18,021 bases of DNA from CAZAJT01 sp964485585. Its GTDB lineage: Bacteria > Patescibacteriota > Microgenomatia > UBA1406 > GWC2-37-13. A program made the translations under genes and the position numbers. Shown piece by piece: positions 11,390-17,371 of this stretch. Position 1 is the stretch's first letter; each line of letters starts with the position of its first letter. Below the pieces are notes generated by a model. The model worked only from the letters and a program-made list of their open reading frames with translations, was not told the origin of the DNA and did no database searches. Location of the stretch: the NCBI GenBank assembly GCA_964485585.1, contig CAZAJT010000018.1:1-18021 (forward strand), written 5' to 3'.

Positions 11390-12810
11390 TGGTACGAACA
11401 AGAATTGCTCCTTCACCAACCGGTGAAGATATACATATTGGCAATCTATACACTGCATTAATCAACTATGCGTTTGCAAAAAAGCACGCAGGTCAATTTA
11501 TCATCCGTATTGAAGATACTGATCGTGAACGATACGTGGATGGTTCGGAAGATAGGGTTCTTCAGACAATAAAATCATATGGAATCATTTACGATGAAGG
11601 TCCGGATATTGGTGGACCCTATGCTCCCTATAAACAATCTGAACGATTAAGCCTCTATAAAAAATATGCAGAACAACTGGTTGAGAAAGGCGCAGCATAT
11701 TATTGTTTTTGTAGTAAGGAACGACTCGATGAAATACGAAAAAAACAGATTGCAGAGAAAAGAATACCGAAGTATGATCGGCATTGCAGAGATGTTCAAA
11801 GTTCCCAGCTTCGCCAAGGCTTTGCTGGACGAGCAGAGTTCGGAGTTGGGAGTGGAGAGAAATATGTAATACGGTTAAAAGTACCGGATGATAGGGACAT
11901 TGTGTTTGCTGATGTAATTCGCGGCAAAATAATAATTAATAGCAATACGCTTGATGATCAGGTTCTTCTCAAATCGGATGGTTATCCGACGTATCACCTG
12001 GCAGTAGTGGTTGACGATAATGCGATGAAAATAACGCATGTGATACGAGCTGAAGAATGGATCAACTCAACGCCAAAGCATATTTTATTGTACGAAGCAT
12101 TTGGATGGGAGTTGCCAATATTTACTCACCTTCCGATTCTCCGAAATCCTGATCGCTCCAAACTTTCCAAACGCAAAAATCCCGTATGGGCCGCATGGTA
12201 TTTGGAACAAGGGTTTTTGCCAGAAGCGGTGTTGAACTATCTCTCGCTCATGGGGTGGTCGCACCCGGAACAAAAAGAGATATTTAGTCTTGCAGAATTT
12301 ATTGAAAAAGTAGATTTGAAAAACTTTCAACCGGTTGGACCGTCATTTGACATTGTGAAGCTTGAATGGATGAACGGCGAGTACATTCGCAAAACTCAAA
12401 ACTCAAAACTCAGAACAAAAATCTTCGAATATTATAACAAGCAATATCCGGAAAACATAATAGAAAAGACAATCCCACTTATTAAGGAGCGGATAAAAAA
12501 GTTGTCTGATTATCTCCCGCTCTGTGAGTTTTTCTTTAAGAGACCAGAGAAGCACGAGATAGATCTATCGAACAAAAGAGATCTGTTGAAAAAAATGCAT
12601 GATGCGCTTTTACCAATTGAACAGTGGAACAATCGAACAATTGGAGACGCAATGCAGGAATTAGCCAAGCGGGAAGGGGTAAGAACTGGTGAGTTTTTTA
12701 TGATCCTGCGCGTTGCCACCACGGGCAAAAAAATCTCCCCACCGCTCAACGAATCAATGGAAATTCTAGGAAAACAGGAATGTTTAATGAGAGTAAAAGC
12801 GTTATCTTAG
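11389..12810 (+). CDS. gltX: Glutamyl-tRNA synthetase
   Basis: A 473-residue class I aminoacyl-tRNA synthetase. Motifs: RIAPSPTGEDIHIGN (5-19) with the HIGH variant, RIEDTDRER (40-48), CFCSKERLDEIR (106-117) and the KMSKS variant SKLSKRKN (257-264), followed by AVLNYLSLMGW (280-290) and the EWMNGEYIRK helix. It charges tRNA-Glu, and tRNA-Gln too if a GatCAB pathway is present (not in this window). The frame is open from 11329, but the ATG at 11389 is supported by a perfect TATAAT 6 nt upstream and by the conserved N-terminus. Three segments derive from repeats: residues about 136-157 (palindromic element shared with pgk), 335-341 (AAAACTC heptamers) and 410-417 (octamers). The last 9 bp overlap convergent purM. 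Confidence 0.96.
   Translation: MVRTRIAPSPTGEDIHIGNLYTALINYAFAKKHAGQFIIRIEDTDRERYVDGSEDRVLQTIKSYGIIYDEGPDIGGPYAPYKQSERLSLYKKYAEQLVEKGAAYYCFCSKERLDEIRKKQIAEKRIPKYDRHCRDVQSSQLRQGFAGRAEFGVGSGEKYVIRLKVPDDRDIVFADVIRGKIIINSNTLDDQVLLKSDGYPTYHLAVVVDDNAMKITHVIRAEEWINSTPKHILLYEAFGWELPIFTHLPILRNPDRSKLSKRKNPVWAAWYLEQGFLPEAVLNYLSLMGWSHPEQKEIFSLAEFIEKVDLKNFQPVGPSFDIVKLEWMNGEYIRKTQNSKLRTKIFEYYNKQYPENIIEKTIPLIKERIKKLSDYLPLCEFFFKRPEKHEIDLSNKRDLLKKMHDALLPIEQWNNRTIGDAMQELAKREGVRTGEFFMILRVATTGKKISPPLNESMEILGKQECLMRVKALS
11801..11855. repeat. Palindromic element inside gltX, related to the one in pgk
   Basis: GTTCCCAGCTTCGCCAAGGC begins at 11801 and continues with TTTGCTGGACGAGCA to 11835. It has stem arms CCAGC / GCTGG with an inner GCC / GGC. 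It matches the pgk copy (2181-2215) at 29 of 35 positions but is read in the opposite orientation, so the two encode unrelated peptides. The coding frame is preserved. It lies between YDRHCR and YVIRLKVP, a natural variable loop of the enzyme. Confidence 0.65.
12391..12411. repeat. Heptamer AAAACTC x3 inside gltX
   Basis: Three perfect copies of AAAACTC (21 nt, seven codons) encode KTQNSKL directly after the conserved NGEYIRK helix. The unit number keeps the reading frame. Confidence 0.75.
12617..12640. repeat. Octamer tandem repeat inside gltX
   Basis: TTGAACAG, TGGAACAA and TCGAACAA (24 nt, eight codons) match the consensus TNGARCAA of the repeat at 4228-4251. They encode the polar stretch EQWNNRT near the anticodon-binding domain. 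Natural protein sequence could produce this by chance, but a second copy of the pattern in the window argues for a repeat. Confidence 0.45.
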
Positions 12811-13929
12811 ATTAAGGGTTTCGGATTTGAAGGTGATATTCTTTGGTTTAATTATCATCTTCCTTTCTCCCGTTTCTATATAGCCCGCATCAATACTTTC
12901 CAACTTGTTTTTCCTGACAATCTTTTGGGCTTTTCTTATATCTTTCTCAGGAATAAATATGGCATAATCCATTCCCATGTTGTAAGTTCCGTACATTTCC
13001 TCATCATTGAGATGAGCGTGTTTTTGAATAAAGAGGAATACTTCTTGAGAAGGAAATATGGTATCGATAACGTAGATGAAATTTTTTCTTGCTCTCATAA
13101 TTTTACGAAGCCCGTGGCCGGTTATGTTTGATAGATAGTGGATGTTGATTCCTGCGTCTAATAAGTCTTGTATTAATTTGGCATAAATATTAGTTTTTGT
13201 GAGAAGTGCTTCGCCATACATTGTTCCATCCGATAATTTTGTCGCATATCCTTTTGGTAGTCTCTTCGCAACTGCTCTGGTGAGAGATATTCCATTCGCA
13301 TTAACACCATTGCTTTTTAGGAGAAGAATTCTATCACCACTTTTTAAGCCGTTGTCTGTAATGAGCCTTTTTTGAGAAGGAATAATTCCAATAGCTGATC
13401 CTGCAAATTCAGAAGTTCCAGGAACGATTATTTGCTTCATTGTCGCTGTTTCTCCTCCTCCCCATGAAGCACCCGTCAAATCACAAGCGCTTTTCCAACC
13501 GTTAATCAGATCGGTCATCCGCTGTTGATCTTGTAACCATTCATTATCTTCTATTGCCCAATAGGCATGAATGACCAGTGGTTTCGCTCCTACGGTGATA
13601 AGGTCATTGATAATTGTTGCGACAGTATCGTGTCCAACCACATCGTAATACGTTTTTCCCGTAATTTTTCTCATCTGATCTGCGATGAGATTTTTTGTAC
13701 CGAGACCTTCAATAACAGAAGCCATCAGTGAAGCTTGTTTATCCCCAGCTTTGCCGAGGGACCAGACATAAGCAGATTCTCCTCTTGTATCTGAAACTTC
13801 TTGATACCCGTTATGTGTGAGATTCTTCGCAGTTGCTCGCGCTGCAGATTGAAACAGTTTCTTAATAGGATCTTTCGTATCGTAGTTATCACCGACTTGA
13901 GCGTAAGTAATTTTCTTATCTCGGAGCAT
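12802..13929 (-). CDS. purM: Phosphoribosylaminoimidazole (AIR) synthetase, divergent
   Basis: A 375-residue protein converting FGAM + ATP to AIR in de novo purine synthesis. Supporting motifs: DTVATIINDLITVGAKPLVI (101-120), the counterpart of the NDLLVQGAEPL strand; GGGETATM (157-164); LLLKSNGVNANGISLTRAV (202-220); and YNMGMDYAIFI (316-326). It is clearly divergent: NITGHGL replaces NITGGGL, and the segment after it (270-310) is unlike typical PurM. It is the last gene of the purB-purE-purC-purM unit, catalysing a step just before those of the others. I chose ATG 13929, overlapping purC by 14 bp; ATG 13941 is equally possible. The longer frame to 14097 would run deep into purC and is unlikely. 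The 3' end overlaps gltX by 9 bp. Confidence 0.85.
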   Translation of the reverse strand: MLRDKKITYAQVGDNYDTKDPIKKLFQSAARATAKNLTHNGYQEVSDTRGESAYVWSLGKAGDKQASLMASVIEGLGTKNLIADQMRKITGKTYYDVVGHDTVATIINDLITVGAKPLVIHAYWAIEDNEWLQDQQRMTDLINGWKSACDLTGASWGGGETATMKQIIVPGTSEFAGSAIGIIPSQKRLITDNGLKSGDRILLLKSNGVNANGISLTRAVAKRLPKGYATKLSDGTMYGEALLTKTNIYAKLIQDLLDAGINIHYLSNITGHGLRKIMRARKNFIYVIDTIFPSQEVFLFIQKHAHLNDEEMYGTYNMGMDYAIFIPEKDIRKAQKIVRKNKLESIDAGYIETGERKMIIKPKNITFKSETLNLR

Positions 13930-14899
13930 ATTTATGAACATTGTTTTTAATTCTTTTTTCAATAGGGTACTGGTATGCCTTGAATCTTTTTCCAGTGATC
14001 TTTTCGTAGACCGCGATATAACGCTTCGCCAGATCGACGATAAGTTGCTTGGACATTTTTGGCGGGTCGCCATCACCCCGATACCCCCGCTCCACATACC
14101 ACAATCTTAAAAATTCCTTATCAAAATTTTCAGGTTCAAGTCCCTTTTTGAATCTTTCTTTGTATGTTTTGGCAACCCAGAAGCGGGATGAATCAGGAGT
14201 ATGAATTTCGTCAATCAGCATGAGTTTTCCCTTGTAAAGACCGAATTCATATTTCGTGTCAACGAGTATTAGTCCCTGCTGTTTACACCGTTTGCTTCCG
14301 TATTCAAACAATGCCAGACTCGCTTTTTCCATTTGTTCGTACAGTTTTTTAGGGACAATTCCTCTTCTTATGATTTCATCTTTCGTTAGTTTTTCATCAT
14401 GTCCACCAGTTTGCCCTGAGCCTGCCGAAGGGCCATGAGTTGTTGGAGTTATAATAGGTTGGGTGAGTTTTTGGTTTTTTTTCATCCCATCGGGAAATCT
14501 CAATCCGTAAATCACCCTTTCTCCCTTTTCATAAGCAGTCCAGACAGAAGTCTTGGTGGAGCCTGATAGATATCCACGCACAATCATCTCGACTGGTATT
14601 GGTTCACACTCATGACCGATGATTACGTTAGGGTGTGGGATCGAAATCATATAGTTGGGAACGATTTTTTTAGTTTTGTTAAACCAAAAAGCTGAAAGCA
14701 TGTTTAGTACAGAACCCTTAAACGGGATATGTCCTAAGTTGACGTCAAACGCCGATTGTCGGTCGGTTGTCACCATGATACGAACCCCGTCTTTTTTGAA
14801 GTAATCACGAACTTTTCCCTGATATTTTTTTCCAAGTGGAAGATCAATAGTCTTCAATATATAAGGGATAGCTTTCAGAATACTTTCAGCTTGTATCAT
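13916..14899 (-). CDS. purC: SAICAR synthetase
   Basis: A 327-residue enzyme joining CAIR and aspartate with ATP to give SAICAR. Motifs: GKVRDYF (28-34), TTDRQSAFDV (44-53) with PFKGSVLNMLSAFWF (59-73), EMIVRGYLSGS (104-114), LTQPIITPTT (145-154), GGHDEKLTKDEI (165-176), DTKYEFG (214-220) and DEIHTPDSSRFW (230-241). Length matches the long, yeast-like form more than the compact bacterial form of about 240 residues. Between TPTT and GGHDE, where relatives have a short KAE-type link, there is HGPSAGSGQT, encoded by a palindromic repeat. It starts 21 bp after the purE stop with no evident Shine-Dalgarno site, and overlaps purM at its 3' end. Confidence 0.95.
   Translation of the reverse strand: MIQAESILKAIPYILKTIDLPLGKKYQGKVRDYFKKDGVRIMVTTDRQSAFDVNLGHIPFKGSVLNMLSAFWFNKTKKIVPNYMISIPHPNVIIGHECEPIPVEMIVRGYLSGSTKTSVWTAYEKGERVIYGLRFPDGMKKNQKLTQPIITPTTHGPSAGSGQTGGHDEKLTKDEIIRRGIVPKKLYEQMEKASLALFEYGSKRCKQQGLILVDTKYEFGLYKGKLMLIDEIHTPDSSRFWVAKTYKERFKKGLEPENFDKEFLRLWYVERGYRGDGDPPKMSKQLIVDLAKRYIAVYEKITGKRFKAYQYPIEKRIKNNVHKYAPR
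14411..14434. repeat. Palindromic element inside purC
   Basis: The + strand reads TTGCCCTGAGCCTGCCGAAG then GGCC. In coding sense it is GGCCCTTCGGCAGGCTCAGG then GCAA, with outer arms GCCCT / AGGGC. This CCCTTCGGCAGGCTCAGGG core is a motif I recognise as a very common interspersed repeat in environmental bacterial genomes. Here it encodes GPSAGSGQ in frame within a conserved region. Confidence 0.65.
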
Positions 14900-14920
14900 A
14901 TGAGAAAAAAATTGTAATTA

Positions 14921-15445
14921 TTATTTTTTCATTTCTTTCAAATATTCCTCAACGCCAATTTTTTTAAGTTTTTCGGACTTCTTAATTACCATTTCTTTCA
15001 GACTATTTTTATAACTAATTAGTTTCTTTTGCAAGCTCTTATTATTAACGGCCAAGATCTGAAGAGCAAGGAGTGAAGCGTTTTTGGCGCCGTTTATCGC
15101 AACTGTTGCAACCGGAATACCTGGTGGCATCTGGACAATCGAGTAGAGTGAGTCTACGCCATTTAAGGTTGGCGTTTTTATCGGTATGCCAATGACAGGC
15201 AAGGGGTACATCGAGGCGATTACTCCCGCCAGGTGGGCAGCTCCGCCGGCTCCGGCAATAATGACTTTAATGCCTCGCTCGAAAGCATCTTCCGCATAGC
15301 TTTCCGTTTCTTTTGGCGTTCGGTGGGCTGAGAGAATAAAGACTTCATGAGGAATATTAAACTCTTCTAAAACATCGATAGCTTCTTTCATTACCGGTAA
15401 ATCAGAATCGCTCCCCATCACTATTGAAATCACTGGTTTTTTCAT
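14921..15445 (-). CDS. purE: N5-carboxyaminoimidazole ribonucleotide mutase
   Basis: A 174-residue protein with the full class I PurE signature: GSDSDLPVM (11-19), ILSAHRTP (37-44) with the catalytic His41, AGAGGAAHLAG (64-74), LPVIGIP (82-88) and SIVQMPPGIPVAT (102-114). Class I enzymes convert N5-CAIR, made by PurK, to CAIR. No purK is in the window, so it is either elsewhere or the step runs from AIR and CO2 some other way. The C-terminal 40 residues form a Lys-rich helical tail. Its ATG overlaps the purB stop as ATGA, indicating coupled translation. Confidence 0.95.
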   Translation of the reverse strand: MKKPVISIVMGSDSDLPVMKEAIDVLEEFNIPHEVFILSAHRTPKETESYAEDAFERGIKVIIAGAGGAAHLAGVIASMYPLPVIGIPIKTPTLNGVDSLYSIVQMPPGIPVATVAINGAKNASLLALQILAVNNKSLQKKLISYKNSLKEMVIKKSEKLKKIGVEEYLKEMKK

Positions 15446-16842
15446 AATTTCTTAAGGTAATTTTTAATTTGTCTGACGAGCCTCAATGACCTTTCCGGCG
15501 CATTGCCGATGTGAGATTTAACAACTAACAGTTTTTCAATAAAATCTTTTTTCAGGTATTTTTGAATCTCCGGATTTTCAAGCAGTGCATTTTTCAGTGG
15601 ATTGGGTCTGCCTTTCTGAATTTCACTCCAGGCTGTAAGCGAGAGGGTACGGATGAGTTCATGAGCCTCCTGACGATTTGCCCCTTTTTTTACCAGCTCC
15701 ACCATCACGCTTTCTGTTGAAGAGAAAATTCCATATCTTTCCAAGTTTCTTTCAATGACATCGTTAAATACTACAAGGTCTTTAATAAAAATATTAGTTG
15801 TTGCAAGACACTCATCAATAGCTAAAAACGCTTCAGGAAAAAATACACGCCTATTGGCTGAATCATCAAGTGTCCGCTCAAGTAAGGAAAGTGCCCCGTT
15901 ACTCCAGGCCACATTCAGAAGACTTGAGATATAGCGTGTGAGTGAACAGACTTTCTCAGCCTTATCGGGATTTTTCTTGAAAGGCATAGCCGATGATCCC
16001 ACTCTTTTTTTATCCAAAGGCTCTGACCACTCACCAAAAGCAGGTGATTGCATGATGCGCAGATCAAAGTTGAATTTATGCAAAGACTGAGCAATATTCG
16101 CTAAAGCGACCATAATGAGCCAGTCTATCTTTCTCGGATAAGTCTGTGAGGAAATCTCAACCGGATCAAGGTGCAAGTCAGACATTATTTCTTTTTCCAA
16201 TGCAAAAGCATCATATTTGGAGTCTTTAAGGAGTCTTTCATAACTCGCCGCTGTTCCTACCGCTCCTTTGATTCCTTTGCCTCTCAAGAACGCTTCAATT
16301 TTCTGAATATATTGTAGGTCCCAGAGTACATCTTGTGCATAGAAGGATAATCGATAGCCCAAGGTTGTTGGTTCTGCGGGTTGCAGATGAGTATAACCCA
16401 TACACACTGTCTTGCGATACTTCTCTATCTGTTTGGCGAAATTCTTGAGTAGTTCTCTCAACTTACTTTTAACGAGGGTTATTGCTTCCTTAATCTGTAT
16501 CATTTCTGCATTGTCATTGATATCGGTTGAAGTTGCGCCCAGATGAATCTTTCCTCCGCCGATTTTGCATTGGTTCGAATATACTGTAATCTCAGCCATA
16601 ACCTCATGATAGATCTCCCTTTCTACTTCTCGTGATTTTTCAATATCAACATCGTCTTGATGACGAATAATATCGTCAAGTTCTTTCTGCGATACAAGAC
16701 CCATTTTACTTTGCGTTTTTGCGAGCTCAACCCAAATCTTTCGCCAAAGTTTTCTTTTGTGTACTTCAGACCAGATGTGTCTCATTTCTACAGATCCATA
16801 ACGCCATGAAAAGGGAGAAGTATAGGAAGAAAAGTCTATCAT
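15442..16842 (-). CDS. purB: Adenylosuccinate lyase
   Basis: A 466-residue fumarase/aspartase-superfamily enzyme. It releases fumarate from SAICAR (giving AICAR) and from adenylosuccinate (giving AMP). Motifs: KIHLGATSTDINDNA (98-112), MGYTHLQPAEPTT (148-160) with a conserved active-site His152, and the superfamily signature GSSAMPFKKNP (282-292), whose serines include the catalytic base. The N-terminal YTSPFSWRYGS matches typical PurB starts. It begins with an ATGA overlap with the upstream kinase-like gene and ends with one into purE, so the three are translationally coupled. Confidence 0.96.
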   Translation of the reverse strand: MIDFSSYTSPFSWRYGSVEMRHIWSEVHKRKLWRKIWVELAKTQSKMGLVSQKELDDIIRHQDDVDIEKSREVEREIYHEVMAEITVYSNQCKIGGGKIHLGATSTDINDNAEMIQIKEAITLVKSKLRELLKNFAKQIEKYRKTVCMGYTHLQPAEPTTLGYRLSFYAQDVLWDLQYIQKIEAFLRGKGIKGAVGTAASYERLLKDSKYDAFALEKEIMSDLHLDPVEISSQTYPRKIDWLIMVALANIAQSLHKFNFDLRIMQSPAFGEWSEPLDKKRVGSSAMPFKKNPDKAEKVCSLTRYISSLLNVAWSNGALSLLERTLDDSANRRVFFPEAFLAIDECLATTNIFIKDLVVFNDVIERNLERYGIFSSTESVMVELVKKGANRQEAHELIRTLSLTAWSEIQKGRPNPLKNALLENPEIQKYLKKDFIEKLLVVKSHIGNAPERSLRLVRQIKNYLKKL

Positions 16843-17369
16843 GAGAGATTTTTCAGGACAAACGCCATGCGCTCTTCAATTGATAACGGTGGCACTCTAA
16901 CAACTACAAAACCATGATTTCTATAGCTTTCCTCAAGGAGTTTTTCCAGCATACGTGCTTGTTCTTCATCCTCAGTGCGCGCATAATCTTGTTCGTACTC
17001 GAGGAGTTCGAACAAAAATACTTTTTTGTACCGTGATTGTCGTACTGCCTGATGCAATGTGTAATCATACAACACGCCGCACAATTTATAGTACGCAATA
17101 GTATCGGGAATCCCTCGCTCTAAAAATATAACCTCATCAGAAGGAAGTTGTTGCTCAAAACCAATTTTAATATGCAATAACTCTTGCTGAAATACAAATT
17201 CGTCTCCCCGTATTTCCTCGAGCGTTTTTCCCTCTCGTAGTTGCGTGTCAATATATTGTCGTGCTGCTTCATAGGCAACTTTATACCCCTGCTGTTCTAA
17301 TAACTGGAGGAGAGTTGTTTTTCCTGATGAAGGGGGGCCGGTTACCACATAGATATTGTTCGTTTTCAT
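16839..17369 (-). CDS. P-loop AAA/kinase-like protein (AAA_28 type)
   Basis: A 176-residue protein with Walker A GPPSSGKT (11-18), followed by YEAARQYID and FLERGIPDTIAYY (about 82-94). This is the pattern of small P-loop proteins of the AAA_28/NadR-like group, which resemble nucleoside or nucleotide kinases. A conserved acidic/aromatic segment (EYEQDYARTEDEEQA) in the second half resembles their lid region. The substrate is unknown. A strong AGGAAGGAG site sits 8 nt before the ATG, within the 3' end of the HAD gene, which stops 2 nt upstream. Its stop overlaps the purB start as ATGA, so it belongs to the purine operon, though a role in the pathway is only suggested by this context. Confidence 0.8.
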   Translation of the reverse strand: MKTNNIYVVTGPPSSGKTTLLQLLEQQGYKVAYEAARQYIDTQLREGKTLEEIRGDEFVFQQELLHIKIGFEQQLPSDEVIFLERGIPDTIAYYKLCGVLYDYTLHQAVRQSRYKKVFLFELLEYEQDYARTEDEEQARMLEKLLEESYRNHGFVVVRVPPLSIEERMAFVLKNLS

Positions 17370-17371
17370 AG

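Noticed and set aside
11331..11465. N-terminal extension of the Nudix protein to 11465
   Set aside because: It would cover the gltX promoter and first codons; ATG 11330 has a Shine-Dalgarno site and directly precedes the zinc ribbon.
13942..14097. Longer purM frame reaching back to 14097
   Set aside because: It would overlap purC by about 180 bp out of frame and has no PurM similarity before the Met at 13941/13929.
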